From Parachitinimonas caeni (GTDB lineage Bacteria; Pseudomonadota; Gammaproteobacteria; Burkholderiales; Chitinimonadaceae), in NCBI RefSeq assembly GCF_030129945.1, contig NZ_JARRAF010000004.1, positions 207,160 to 271,159 on the forward strand: a stretch of 64,000 bases of DNA. The letters are read 5' to 3'. The notes beneath the pieces are model-generated. The model worked only from the letters and a program-made list of their open reading frames with translations, searched no databases and was not told the DNA's origin. Both the position numbers and the translations under genes were made by a program. Of this stretch, positions 8,983 through 18,194 are shown piece by piece. Numbering within the stretch: the first letter of the stretch is position 1; each line of letters begins with the position of its first letter.

Positions 8983-9398
8983 TGCGCGAAGCAACGATTC
9001 GTTGGCAGTGGCAGCCCTGTTCTCCACGCCCTGCCCGTGCTGCCATTGCCTGGCACGATGCGGCCGAGCGCCTGCATCTGCGGCTACAGCGCATGCCGGT
9101 TGATATAGTCGGCACACTGGAAGCGACCGGTCGTGCCGGTCTGCTGATTGTCTGCGGGCCGACCGAAGTTTTGCCTTGGGTCGATGGTGTGGACTACGCC
9201 GCCCCACACCAGCAAGCGCCTTCGCTCTGGTTGCCGACCCGGCAGGAGCCGGATCTGCCGATTGAGTGGCTGCAGCAGGCTTTGCAACAGCAAAGGGGGC
9301 GGCAGCCAGTCCTACTATGGCCGCAGCCTGCGGCTGTCATCCCGCTGGATCGCCTGTTGCCGCTGAGTCCTGCGCTGTTACGCAAACTAAGATCCTGA
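8982..9398 (+). CDS. Small protein of the MoxR-vWA-beta-propeller system (bpX5-like)
   Basis: A 138-residue soluble protein without signal peptide or membrane segment, rich in Trp, Pro and Gln. By itself it has no motif I can name. Its place is the evidence: it starts inside the moxR stop codon and is followed by a vWA/propeller-like protein and a membrane protein. In the ternary system described as bpX, small proteins of this type (bpX5) occupy this slot. The assignment is by gene order and size, not by a recognised residue pattern. Visible segments are LLIVCGPTEVLPWVDGVDYA in the middle and a proline-rich leucine-rich C-terminus. Confidence 0.6.
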   Translation: MREATIRWQWQPCSPRPARAAIAWHDAAERLHLRLQRMPVDIVGTLEATGRAGLLIVCGPTEVLPWVDGVDYAAPHQQAPSLWLPTRQEPDLPIEWLQQALQQQRGRQPVLLWPQPAAVIPLDRLLPLSPALLRKLRS

Positions 9399-9430
9399 AG
9401 CCCCCGCGAATTTCGTCTGATGTGTAAATA

Positions 9431-11323
9431 ATGTCCCTGCAATTACCAGAATCCTTACAACCCTGGGCGCACTGGTTGTCATGGCTCCGGCCTGAGCTTT
9501 CGATCGAAATCGGGCAGATGGTACGAAAGCTGCAACTGATTGTCGGCAAGCCTCGCGGCAATCAGACGGGCGTGCCGGAGCCCGATGGCCTGGGTGACCT
9601 GCGGCGACGCGGCCCCTACGAGCGCTTGCTGACTTCCGAATGGTTGCTGGCGGAAGAAATTCCCGATGAGTTTCTACGCCGGGCGGCAGGTGGCGAACAT
9701 CTGTTTCTATCGCCGGTGCTACGACAGCTACAGGCCGAATCACAACTGGTGGCTTTATTCGACGTCGGCCCCCTGCAATTGGGCGCGCCACGCCTTGCCC
9801 ATGTTGCCTTCTGGATTCTGCTGGCACGGCGAGCCAGTGAGGCCGGCGGCAGTTTGCGCTGGGGCGTGCTGCAAGAGCCGGGCAGATTGCACGATGCCGA
9901 TAATCTGGCCTTGCTCAAACATATGCTCGGCCGTCGCAGTTGGCTGCCCGCATGTGCCGATGATCTGGTTGCTTGGCAACAGACGCTGACAGCATTGACG
10001 CCAGCCATGAGTGAAACCTGGCTATTGGCCAGCAACGAGGTGACGGGCGCTGCCTTCAGCCACCAGGTAACCATAAAACCCAGTCTGGCAGAGGACAAAC
10101 TGCTGCTGACCTTGCGGGAAGGGCAAGCTACCAAGACTCTGCAGCTTGATCTGCCTCCTACTGACAGCTGCAAGCAGGTGCTCGCCGGGCAACTTGAGCC
10201 TGAGGCTGAGCCGACTGCGCACAGCCAGTCTGACAAGCGCTTCTCTCTCAAGCGCCCACCCATCATTGCGCCTGATGGCGCGTATGTAGCGGTGGTGGTA
10301 CTCGATGAACCCGCTTTGCTGATGCTGGACACCACCTTCAAACGGAAGGATGCGGCGGTAAAGCTGCGCAGAATGCGCTGGAATGCCGGTGCACCGCCAC
10401 TGGCCATTGCTTTGCGTGGCAAGAAGCCCTTTGGCGTGGTGCCGGATGGCGAGCAGATCAGCTTCTGGCAGCTCGGGCAATTTCCCACCGTCTCGCGGCC
10501 GCAGCCGGAACGCTTCAATCTGCCTCCAGGTCTGGCTAGCTGGTCGCCGCTAGGCTTGCTGAAGGGGTCGGGTCGGCAACAGTTGCACCTGCTCGATCGA
10601 CTGGGTAATCACCTGTTCTGGGAGGCAAGCTTCAAGGCGACACCCAGCGCCCGTACGCCGGCTCCAGGCATCACCCATTATTTGCGCAAGAACACGCTGG
10701 CCATGGTGCAGATTGACGATACGGCACTGTTGGTGGCGCATTACGACGAACAACGTCGTATCGTTGCAATGGTGCAAGCGATGCAGGCTGAGCCTCTGCG
10801 GCAGGCCGTTATTGCCGCCAGCAGTGAAGCACCGACTGTACTGTTCGGCGAGTTGGCGGGTTGGCGTTCCAATGGCGGTTTGTGTGCGCTTGGGACTGGC
10901 AATGGCCAGCGTTGGGACCTCTACGCCTTCGTGGCTGGCCAGGCGCAGTGCCGTGCGACGCTGCACATGAAGCCGGAAAGCCAGGTATTAGGGGTTCTGC
11001 TGGATGCCCCATCGTCCCGTTATCTGCTGCTGACGGTTGCGCCAAACAAACGCGGCCTGGTGCTGTTGGGGCAGGACTATCAAGAACGTGTGTACGACTC
11101 GCCCAACCCGATCTCCCGCATCACCTTCTGTGACCGTTCAGGTCTGGTTGCCATGTTGACTGACGAAAGGGAGCTGATTGTTTTTGATCTGCGCCATCGT
11201 CGGCTGCGCCGTTTTGTTGGCTCTGCGGGAAACCGTCAACCAGCGACCTCACCCCGTTTCAGCGATTTGCCTGGGGCGGCCCATAGTGTCAGCGCTCTTC
11301 CGTTACTGAAGACTCTCAATTGA
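9431..11323 (+). CDS. vWA / beta-propeller-like protein of the ternary system
   Basis: A 630-residue soluble protein. The N-terminal third (about residues 60-190) looks like a von Willebrand A fold: YERLLTSEWLLAEE leads to a hydrophobic strand ending FDVGPLQLG near residue 107. There the metal-site pattern D-x-S-x-S is replaced by D-x-G-x, so the MIDAS is probably degenerate. From about residue 270 onward, repeated strand patterns (APDGAYVAVVVLDEPALLML, and later SRYLLLTV and LVAMLTDERELIVFDLRHRRL) suggest beta-propeller blades. It starts 32 bases after the small protein, with no clear Shine-Dalgarno site, and ends next to the following gene. In MoxR systems the vWA partner is the usual client or adaptor of the ATPase. 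Confidence 0.65.
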   Translation: MSLQLPESLQPWAHWLSWLRPELSIEIGQMVRKLQLIVGKPRGNQTGVPEPDGLGDLRRRGPYERLLTSEWLLAEEIPDEFLRRAAGGEHLFLSPVLRQLQAESQLVALFDVGPLQLGAPRLAHVAFWILLARRASEAGGSLRWGVLQEPGRLHDADNLALLKHMLGRRSWLPACADDLVAWQQTLTALTPAMSETWLLASNEVTGAAFSHQVTIKPSLAEDKLLLTLREGQATKTLQLDLPPTDSCKQVLAGQLEPEAEPTAHSQSDKRFSLKRPPIIAPDGAYVAVVVLDEPALLMLDTTFKRKDAAVKLRRMRWNAGAPPLAIALRGKKPFGVVPDGEQISFWQLGQFPTVSRPQPERFNLPPGLASWSPLGLLKGSGRQQLHLLDRLGNHLFWEASFKATPSARTPAPGITHYLRKNTLAMVQIDDTALLVAHYDEQRRIVAMVQAMQAEPLRQAVIAASSEAPTVLFGELAGWRSNGGLCALGTGNGQRWDLYAFVAGQAQCRATLHMKPESQVLGVLLDAPSSRYLLLTVAPNKRGLVLLGQDYQERVYDSPNPISRITFCDRSGLVAMLTDERELIVFDLRHRRLRRFVGSAGNRQPATSPRFSDLPGAAHSVSALPLLKTLN

Positions 11324-11337
11324 ATGAACGTATTGCA

Positions 11338-14331
11338 ATGAAATTACCACCTGTGGCGGCGGTCAGCCGCCCCTGTCTGACAGGGCTGCAGTCGATTGCC
11401 GGTATCTGGCTACCGGCAGAATGGTTCGGTGCCCAGGAACGCGCCACCCGGCTGTTGTCGGTATGGCAGAGCAAGGCGCGGGCCTATCGCTTTCCTGCGG
11501 GCGACCTGCTGATCTTCCACGAAGCGCGGTCCTTGCAGTGTGAGGCATTGCCTGGCTGGCCGTTACGCCGCTATGACCGCACTCTGGCCTCGGCCGAACT
11601 GTCTGCAAATGAGCGCAAAGCCGCGCCAGCGGCGGATGTCTGGCTGATTACCGCTGGCCAAATCGAGGCACTGCGGCTGGCTGACGCAGAACCGATCCTG
11701 CCCGGTCTGTGGGTGGATCTCGACGCCTACCCGTTGATGGAATGTGTGGATGCCTCTGAGCTGGTACGCCTACCTGAAATGGACCTGGACCTGGATGGCA
11801 AGAGCCTGGGTGAGGTGCTGGGTGATGGCCTGCCGCAAGCCAGCGATCGTAAACAGCAGTTTCTGGAAAAGCTGGCCCGAGATCGGCAACGATCTGGCAA
11901 CCGTACTGAAAGCGCCTCGTCTAAGCCTGGATTGTTGGCTGGCACTGGGGTGGCTGACATCCTCCGCGTCTTGAAAATCATGGCCTTTCTGGTGGGCTGC
12001 GTGATGCTGACGGTGTATCTGGCAGAAGGCATGCGTTCGCAACCAGACCCCCCTCTGGAACCGGGTGCCTCATCCTTGCCACAAGGTACTATGCCCCTGA
12101 CGCCTCCAACCGCAGAGTTGCCGATACCGCCTGCCCCAGAAAATGCTGGGGCAGGATGGGCGCTACTTCTCGTGGCCGTGCTGGTCTGGGTCTGGTTTGC
12201 TCACGTACTGCGGAGGAGCAAGGCGCGGGGTGAGCCGCCAATGCTGAAATACTCCACACAGCCGGGCGGTGCGAGTCAAGCCTCGTCATCGGCCCAATCC
12301 CGCATTCCACCACGCCGATCCCATGCCAGCCCGCCTCGGCAGCGTTGGCGTGACTGGATGGTACAGGCGATCAAGGCATCGGGCCTCGCCAATCTGCTGG
12401 CGAACTACCATGTCCGCTACATGCGCGAGATGCTGCAGATGTTTGAAGACGGCGACCTGGAAAAGGCGCTACGTCACGCCGTTCCCCTGGGGGAAAGTCA
12501 GCCGATGTCCGGTCAGGCACTCGGCAACCCGCAGGCTCGCAAGGATCTGTCTCTCAGCAGGGTGTCAGGCGCTGGCGGGGCTGGTTATAACTTTGGCGAG
12601 GAATTCAGCCAGCATCTGGCGGCCACTTATCGCCGGGCTTTCGAGAAACTGGACAGGGAAGGGCGCGTGGATGAGGCAGTCTTCGTCCTGGCCGAGCTGC
12701 TGCAGTCGCGCAGCGAGGCGCTGGATTACCTCGAACGCAAAGAGCGAGTCAAACAGGCAGCCGAGCTGGCGCTGGCGTGGGATATGCCGGTTCATACAAT
12801 TGTTCGCCTGCACTGTCTGGCCGATGATTGGCGAACAGCCATTGCTGTTGCCCGACGCGACAACGCCTTTGAAGCAGCCGTCAGCCTGCTGGCGACGAAA
12901 TGGCCGGATGCGTCGCGTCGTCTGCGGGTCGAGTGGGCGCAGTCGCTGGCCGATCGCGGGCAATGGCTGGAGGCAGTGGATACGCTGTGGCCCGTAGAGC
13001 AGGAAAGAAATCTGGCTATTAGGTGGCTGGAAAGTGCAGAGAAAGCCGAAGGCCAGCTGGCAGCGCGGGCCTTGGTGCAACGAGCTTGCCTGGTTCCGGC
13101 CACACTGCAGACCCATGTTGAGCGCATCGCCCGACTGCGTAATGACCCTGAAGCCTACGCAGAGCGCACGGCGCTCGCGCTGGCACTGATCGAACTGAAA
13201 GCACCCAATACAGCCTGTCGCCGGCTGGCCAAGGCAATCCTGCCAGCTTTGATGGTTGACATTGCGCAGACCAGAGCCTCATTTCATCGCCAGCAGCTGT
13301 ATGTCCTGATCCAGCTGTCAGGCGATGAGTTGTTAAAGGCCGACTTGCCCAGGCAGCCATTTCCGGAAGCCAGTCGTCCGCAAGCCTTGGCGTCAAGAAA
13401 GGATACCGCTCACTGGCAAGCGCCACCTGCCGGAAATCAGGCGATCCTTGATGCAGCAGTGTTGGCGGATGGTCAGTTTCTGCTGGCACTGGGTGAGGCT
13501 GGGCTGGTCAGGGTCGATGAGCAGGGCAAGATCACGGCACGCTTTGCCACTCCGGCCACCCACATCGTCGCCGCCCACAGCGGCATGCTGGCTTTGGCGC
13601 TGATCAAACGCGACCAGATTTGGCGGGTGAGCCGAATCGACATCGCCAACCTGCACATCACGGATCTTGGCGTGATGCAGCTCGATCATTTCGCAACCAG
13701 CTACGATGGCATTGGCTGGACTGTAGCAGTTGGTAATCGTCTGTGTGTACTGGATAGCACCCGCTCGTTGCGGGATGTGTTGTGGCAGGTGACCGATCTG
13801 CCCGGCCCCGTGATTTCATTGCAGACGAATCGCCAGTTCGAGGTAATGGCCGTTGGCAAACCGGGTGGCTTTGAAGCCTGGCAATACAGGCTGGAGGATT
13901 CGCGCAGGCTGGTGGGACGAGACCAGTATGACTACGGTGGTGGAAATGATTTCTGGATGATTGATGCGTCGGATGGCGTGTTGGGCGTGAGTAATAAAGT
14001 CAAACCCAATAAAGTAGAGCTGACGCTGCAGTACCCTCATCGGCACATCGGCATTGCACTGGATGGTGTTGTGACGAGTTCAGCTGCCGTAAAGCTGACA
14101 AAGGACCGGCAACTATTGGCCTGCGTCTTTGATGAGCCTTCCCTGGTGACAAGGACTTTCTTTCTGACGCATGGCAGGTCCGGCCCATGTGGTGTGCTGG
14201 AGTGGCCATACGATGCACCGGCCAGCACCCGGGCAATGGATGGAGATTGGGTGATATTTGATTGCGAAGGCCGTCTGTGGCACATGAATGCCGCCACCAG
14301 CATGGTCCGGTCAATCAGCTTGCGGCTCTAA
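11338..14331 (+). CDS. Membrane-anchored bpX6-like protein of the ternary system
   Basis: About 997 residues. The N-terminus (PCLTGLQSIAGIWLPAEWFG) resembles what Pfam calls bpX6 in MoxR-vWA-beta-propeller systems. Two transmembrane helices are visible at about residues 215-237 (MAFLVGCVMLTVYLAEGM) and 270-290 (WALLLVAVLVWVWFAHVL), separated by a proline-rich loop. A helical, repeat-like middle (residues 400-650, TPR-like) follows, then a C-terminal beta-rich third resembling propeller blades. I use ATG 11338; a TTG at 11320 that overlaps the upstream stop is an alternative start. It likely ties the complex to the inner membrane. It is the last gene of the operon; no terminator is visible, but a dispersed repeat begins directly behind the stop. 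Confidence 0.65.
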   Translation: MKLPPVAAVSRPCLTGLQSIAGIWLPAEWFGAQERATRLLSVWQSKARAYRFPAGDLLIFHEARSLQCEALPGWPLRRYDRTLASAELSANERKAAPAADVWLITAGQIEALRLADAEPILPGLWVDLDAYPLMECVDASELVRLPEMDLDLDGKSLGEVLGDGLPQASDRKQQFLEKLARDRQRSGNRTESASSKPGLLAGTGVADILRVLKIMAFLVGCVMLTVYLAEGMRSQPDPPLEPGASSLPQGTMPLTPPTAELPIPPAPENAGAGWALLLVAVLVWVWFAHVLRRSKARGEPPMLKYSTQPGGASQASSSAQSRIPPRRSHASPPRQRWRDWMVQAIKASGLANLLANYHVRYMREMLQMFEDGDLEKALRHAVPLGESQPMSGQALGNPQARKDLSLSRVSGAGGAGYNFGEEFSQHLAATYRRAFEKLDREGRVDEAVFVLAELLQSRSEALDYLERKERVKQAAELALAWDMPVHTIVRLHCLADDWRTAIAVARRDNAFEAAVSLLATKWPDASRRLRVEWAQSLADRGQWLEAVDTLWPVEQERNLAIRWLESAEKAEGQLAARALVQRACLVPATLQTHVERIARLRNDPEAYAERTALALALIELKAPNTACRRLAKAILPALMVDIAQTRASFHRQQLYVLIQLSGDELLKADLPRQPFPEASRPQALASRKDTAHWQAPPAGNQAILDAAVLADGQFLLALGEAGLVRVDEQGKITARFATPATHIVAAHSGMLALALIKRDQIWRVSRIDIANLHITDLGVMQLDHFATSYDGIGWTVAVGNRLCVLDSTRSLRDVLWQVTDLPGPVISLQTNRQFEVMAVGKPGGFEAWQYRLEDSRRLVGRDQYDYGGGNDFWMIDASDGVLGVSNKVKPNKVELTLQYPHRHIGIALDGVVTSSAAVKLTKDRQLLACVFDEPSLVTRTFFLTHGRSGPCGVLEWPYDAPASTRAMDGDWVIFDCEGRLWHMNAATSMVRSISLRL

Positions 14332-14332
14332 G

Positions 14333-14611
14333 CTCTGTTGACGTTCCGTTTTCGGATCATGTCTCATCGGAATTGTGCCTGAGGCTAAGCGAAAAACGCG
14401 CCACTTTGCGGTAATCGCCACGCAAGGCTGGGGTTGATTCTTGGGGCATGGCGTCGTTAGGGTTTGTCTATTTGGCGCGCTAAACTGCACTCACCCTGTC
14501 GTGCGTGGTGGTTGGGGCTATAGCCCCTTACTGTCTACGGCCTATTCTTTGCGGGTAGTGCCCTGCCCGAAAATTCGGCCCGGTACGACCGGAAATAAAA
14601 CGTCAACACAG
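14333..14611. repeat. Dispersed inverted-repeat element, copy A
   Basis: The ends are CTCTGTTGACGTT (14333-14345) and its near reverse complement AACGTCAACACAG (14599-14611), 12 of 13 matching. The interior stretch at 14441-14500 (GGCGTCGTTAGGGTT onward) aligns over roughly 65 bases, about three quarters identical by eye, with the reverse complement of 23290-23360. It starts 2 bases behind the stop of the upstream gene. No transposase is inside. The rest of the gap to 14706 holds nothing I recognise. Confidence 0.6.
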
Positions 14612-14706
14612 TCTAGGCGCTATCGGATGCTTATCAGGCAACCGGTTAAACCCTCGTAGTTTTGCGGTGACGTATTGTCCGGAGTGCTTGAAGGTTGGGC
14701 TGATAT

Positions 14707-15315
14707 TCAGCGTTGCTGGAACCAACCCATTGGCCGTAGATCGGTAAAGGTCAAAATCTCGATTTCCCCGGCCAAAATGGCAAATACGTGCTGCTCGAAT
14801 TGCACTGGGTCTGGTGGTGGATTACAGGCATATACCAGCCGGCCTTGTTTGGTCCATTCCACCAATACCGTCAGGTTGCCATGAGCTGCAGTGCCGGCAG
14901 GCGCCGCCATTTTTTCCAGTCCGAATATTCTTAATTGTGACAAATCTGCTTTTGGCGCGAGAATGGCCGAAAAATACAATTCATTGCGTGCAAGCGGTAG
15001 TGGTAGGGTTATCAGAAATCGCAGCATTTCTGCGGATTCGCGCAGGTCAATCTGCAAACCAGTCTCTGCAAGCCTTTCATTTTCAGCGAATTCCTGACCG
15101 ACATTTTTCCATGCATTTTGCAGAAACAACGGTCCCTCGCTGCCAGAAAAAGTACGGACAAACCACTCAGGGTCTGATAAGGTCATGATTGGTAAGGAAA
15201 CTTTTCCGAATTGGAAATGATGTGGTCGAGGGGTGCTCAGTGCCTTGTGGCCATTTGTTTCGATTTCGTTTGATTTTTTACTGAATCGTGATTGGAGATT
15301 TGATAGCCACTTCAT
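14707..15315 (-). CDS. Hypothetical protein
   Basis: A 202-residue protein of unrecognised family. The N-terminal 30 residues are basic (MKWLSNLQSRFSKKSNEIE) with no clear signal peptide. The rest is a compact alpha/beta sequence without membrane helices. The phrase NPPPDPVQFEQHVFAILAGE near the C-terminus and the acidic-hydrophobic pattern are consistent with a folded cytosolic protein. The start ATG at 15315 is the first in frame. It stands alone, divergent from the cold-shock gene, with a shared upstream region of 281 bases. The interior is AT-richer than its neighbours. No function can be offered. Confidence 0.6.
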   Translation of the reverse strand: MKWLSNLQSRFSKKSNEIETNGHKALSTPRPHHFQFGKVSLPIMTLSDPEWFVRTFSGSEGPLFLQNAWKNVGQEFAENERLAETGLQIDLRESAEMLRFLITLPLPLARNELYFSAILAPKADLSQLRIFGLEKMAAPAGTAAHGNLTVLVEWTKQGRLVYACNPPPDPVQFEQHVFAILAGEIEILTFTDLRPMGWFQQR

Positions 15316-15596
15316 AAAGATAAAAAGTCCAGAAAAATATGCGATGACGGAATTTGATCAGGCCGATGCCTGGTTGGATAAAAAGAAGAATTTCGATCGG
15401 GATTTTATTTATATTTTGCTTAATTCAGCAATAGAGCGCATAGTGCGGGGTAGCGATCTTCAAGTAGTGCTGTTGTTGTCTGGTTCTACGCCCGCCTGGC
15501 CTGCGTTAATTTCCCTTCATCACCTTGCCGTCTTGACCTTCGCCCTCGTATTCAGGGGCATGTCCCTTTTCATGTTTTTCCAAGGAGCATCAAGTT

Positions 15597-15803
15597 ATGG
15601 CAACAGGTACAGTAAAGTGGTTTAACGACGCAAAGGGCTTTGGCTTTATCACGCCGGAAGCCGGTGGTGACGATCTGTTCGCACACTTTTCCGCGATTCA
15701 GGAGCAAGGCTTCAAGACCCTGCGCGAAGGTCAGCGCGTCAGCTTCGATGTGACCACCGGGGCCAAAGGCCTGCAGGCATCGAATATCCGCTCAGCGGAG
15801 TAA
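15597..15803 (+). CDS. Cold-shock domain protein (CspA family)
   Basis: A 68-residue single OB-fold protein that binds single-stranded nucleic acid. RNP1 is KGFGFI (residues 13-18) and RNP2 is LFAHFSAI. Length and sequence match CspA-family RNA chaperones. AAGGAG lies upstream of the ATG with typical spacing. The 281-base upstream gap to the divergent gene at 15315 can hold the long 5' leader common in this family, but no cold box was identified with confidence. A strong terminator follows 75 bases after the stop. Confidence 0.95.
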   Translation: MATGTVKWFNDAKGFGFITPEAGGDDLFAHFSAIQEQGFKTLREGQRVSFDVTTGAKGLQASNIRSAE

Positions 15804-15877
15804 TCCTGACTTCGCTGTGGTACGGCCCACAGCACTGCTTGGAGTGGCCCGTTTACGATCGGCCACCACCGGATGAG

Positions 15878-15900
15878 AGCCCGGCATTGGCCGGGCTTTT
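15878..15900 (+). terminator. Rho-independent terminator of csp
   Basis: Stem AGCCCGGC / GCCGGGCT with a 4-base loop, followed by TTTTGT. Confidence 0.85.
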
Positions 15901-16128
15901 GTCATTGTATGAACCTTATTGATTTCTACTAACCCCTGCTGCGCGACCGAATTCCGGCGACGGCCTTTCTCTCAGACCCCACCTATCGTATTTGGATAAG
16001 TTCCGGTTTTTGCGGCGAGCCCCCGACCTTTGTTAGCCAGCCAGTCCGATTTCTGGATGGGAACAGCAACCCTGCTGCGGTTTGCCGAGCCTGATCGTGA
16101 GATTGCGATTAACCAAGGAGAAGCGGCC

Positions 16129-16392
16129 ATGGCCAAAGAAGCACTGATTGAAATGAGCGGAGTGGTGGTAGATGTCCTGCCCGATTCCCGCTTTCTGGTA
16201 AAACTCGAAAACGGCCATTCGCTGATCGCGTATACGGCCGGCAAGATGCGCAAGCACCATATCCGGATTCTTGCGGGGGATCGGGTGTCTCTGGAATTGT
16301 CGCCCTACGACTTCAGTAAAGGCCGCATTACTTTCCGCCATATCGAAGGGCGTGGTCCTTCTACGCCAAGCCAGCCGCGCCGCCGGACCTAG
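16129..16392 (+). CDS. infA: Translation initiation factor IF-1 (probable second copy)
   Basis: An 87-residue S1-like OB-fold protein ([22 protein letters not shown], then [13 protein letters not shown]) that binds the ribosomal A site during initiation. AAGGAG precedes ATG 16129 with 8 bases between; longer in-frame starts upstream lack this. It carries a C-terminal extension rich in Arg, Ser and Pro beyond the usual 72 residues. In betaproteobacteria infA is normally inside the ribosomal-protein operon next to rpmJ. Here it sits with a methyltransferase and near a cold-shock gene, so it is probably the additional, differently regulated copy found in many members of that class. The next gene starts three bases after its stop codon. 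Confidence 0.9.
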   Translation: MAKEALIEMSGVVVDVLPDSRFLVKLENGHSLIAYTAGKMRKHHIRILAGDRVSLELSPYDFSKGRITFRHIEGRGPSTPSQPRRRT

Positions 16393-16395
16393 GCG

Positions 16396-17061
16396 ATGCC
16401 CGGATATCAGATAAAAGTTGAACAGATTGAAGTGGCTGGAGGAAATGCGCTGACGATTCGCTCACTGCTTGACCGTCAGCAATATTTTGATCCATTAGGT
16501 GAGGCAGAAGCAGCCGGAATTTCATCGGCCTGCTGGCCGCTATTTGGCCTGGTGTGGCCTTCCGCCCAGAAGTTGGCTGATTTGATGCAAGGCTGGGATA
16601 TCGGCAGCCGGCGGGTTCTGGAAATTGGTTGTGGGCTTGCTCTGGCAAGTATGGTGATTCAGCGTCGACAGGGGGATATCACCGCTAGCGACTGCCATCC
16701 GTTGACGCAGGCCTTTCTGCTGGCAAACAGCTTGCTCAACCAGCTGCCGGAGCTGAAATACCAGACTGGCAATTGGGGGCGCGAGAATCCGGGCCTGGGC
16801 GAGTTTGATCTGATTATTGGCAGTGACGTTCTTTACGAGCGCAGTCATCCCGAGCAACTGGCTGCCTTCATCCAGCTGCATTCCGCTCCCAGGATCGAAG
16901 TGTTGATAATTGATCCTAACCGAGGCAATCGAAGCGCCTTCAACCGGCAAATGGCACGCTACGGGTTTGTGCTGTCCGAATCGGCTCTGGACGGGGCTTT
17001 GAGCGACGGTTCCGCCTACCGGGGGCGGCTGATGCACTACCGGCGATCAGTGTTGGTTTAG
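16396..17061 (+). CDS. Class I SAM-dependent methyltransferase
   Basis: A 221-residue Rossmann-fold methyltransferase. Motif I is VLEIGCGLALAS near residue 76, the acidic loop ITASDCHP follows motif II, and the motif-IV-like segment is DLIIGSDVLYE. The conserved W-P in FGLVWPSAQKLA before motif I is typical of the lysine-methyltransferase-like (METTL21/NNT1) group, which methylates proteins. The substrate is not known. It is directly downstream of infA with three bases between, so the two are co-transcribed and translation factors are plausible targets, but this is a guess from position only. Confidence 0.8.
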   Translation: MPGYQIKVEQIEVAGGNALTIRSLLDRQQYFDPLGEAEAAGISSACWPLFGLVWPSAQKLADLMQGWDIGSRRVLEIGCGLALASMVIQRRQGDITASDCHPLTQAFLLANSLLNQLPELKYQTGNWGRENPGLGEFDLIIGSDVLYERSHPEQLAAFIQLHSAPRIEVLIIDPNRGNRSAFNRQMARYGFVLSESALDGALSDGSAYRGRLMHYRRSVLV

Positions 17062-17095
17062 AGAATGTCTGGAGCGCCCGGACCCGGCGTGTCGC

Positions 17096-17404
17096 TCATT
17101 GCCGGATGGAGAGGATTTCCAGACCGATTTCATAGAGTCGGCCACGCTCGATTTCGTGGCAGCGACGTACCCGGACCAACGCTGCCAGCGGCTTTTGCGT
17201 GCCACCATTCAGCCCTTGCGGTGGAATCACCATGACTTCCAGTTCCTCATCCTCGCGCGGGACAAAGCTGGTCTGAATGGACATGCCGCTGACGCTCAGA
17301 TCGGTGCAGACGCCATACCACGGGTCTCCTAGATCTTTGGTACGGATTTTGACCGGGCAATTGATGGGGATCCGCCGGTCAATGCGTTGCTCGACGGGGC
17401 TCAT
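17096..17404 (-). CDS. PilZ-domain protein (c-di-GMP receptor type)
   Basis: A 102-residue stand-alone PilZ domain. It has the N-terminal arginine-rich R-x3-R element (EQRIDRR, residues 6-12) and the D-x-S-x-x-G motif (DLSVSG), the two c-di-GMP contacts in this family, so ligand binding is likely. It starts inside the stop codon of the upstream NUDIX gene (ATGA overlap) and must be co-translated with it. The output partner is unknown. It is distinct from the type IV pilus PilZ at 30370, which lacks these residues. Confidence 0.85.
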   Translation of the reverse strand: MSPVEQRIDRRIPINCPVKIRTKDLGDPWYGVCTDLSVSGMSIQTSFVPREDEELEVMVIPPQGLNGGTQKPLAALVRVRRCHEIERGRLYEIGLEILSIRQ

Positions 17405-17967
17405 TTTGCAAGCCGGGCCAGATAGGCGTTAAGCCAGAACAACCCGACGATTGTCTTGCTGTCGCTAATGTCGCCGTTCTGTGCCAGGGCCATGACTGTT
17501 GGCAACGGCAGAGAGAAAACCTCCAGTAGTTCTCCTTCATCAAGCTGGCGCTCGCCTTCGGTCAGACCGTCGGCAAAGTAATAGACAATGCGCTCGTCCG
17601 AATAACCGATGCAGGCATCTGCCGCACCGAGCCGCACCCACTTTCTGGCCTGATAGCCGGTTTCCTCCTGTAGCTCACGGCGAGCACAATCCAGCTCGGC
17701 TTCGCCGGGGTCGATCTTGCCGGCGGGAATCTCGATAAAGCTGCGTCGCAACGCAGAGCGGAACTGCTTCTCCAATAGCAGTTCACCATTGGGCAGCCTG
17801 GCCAGCACGGCAACGGCACCCGGATGTCGCACATACTCACGAACACCGGAACTTCCATCTGGCAGGGTGATATGGTCCTGCTGGACCTTGAGCCAATGGC
17901 CCTGATAAACCTGCTCGCTGCTAACAATGATTTCTGCTGCTGGGTCGGCGGGGATTCGCTCGGTCAT
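17401..17967 (-). CDS. nudF: NUDIX hydrolase, ADP-ribose pyrophosphatase type
   Basis: A 188-residue NUDIX hydrolase. The NUDIX box runs GKIDPGEAELDCARRELQEE (G-x5-E-x7-R-E-x2-E-E) followed by TGY. Upstream is the ADP-ribose-pyrophosphatase-type EKQFRSALRRSFIEIPAG. Such enzymes hydrolyse ADP-ribose to AMP and ribose 5-phosphate in the cytosol. Length and N-terminal strand pattern fit NudF. It heads a two-gene unit with the PilZ protein. The symbol is by family resemblance. Confidence 0.85.
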   Translation of the reverse strand: MTERIPADPAAEIIVSSEQVYQGHWLKVQQDHITLPDGSSGVREYVRHPGAVAVLARLPNGELLLEKQFRSALRRSFIEIPAGKIDPGEAELDCARRELQEETGYQARKWVRLGAADACIGYSDERIVYYFADGLTEGERQLDEGELLEVFSLPLPTVMALAQNGDISDSKTIVGLFWLNAYLARLAK

Positions 17968-18194
17968 ATTTCAGATCTCCTGGCTGCCGTCTGGCAGGAT
18001 GATTGGCAAGTACATCAGAAAATGCTTATTTTCAATATAGTGCTATGGGCAGGCGGTGCTCGATAAACGGATGTCGATCAGGGTCTGTATTGTCGGGCAA
18101 GTTTGCCTATAGTTATATCAAGGACTTAGAGGCATATCGCTATCGGGCCGTGGTAGCATGAACGGGTTCTCACAAGACTATTCTGGGGCGCAAC

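Noticed and set aside
15233..15625. 130-residue plus-strand frame overlapping the csp start region
   Set aside because: It overlaps the divergent gene and runs into csp in another frame; this is probably the csp leader region and not coding.
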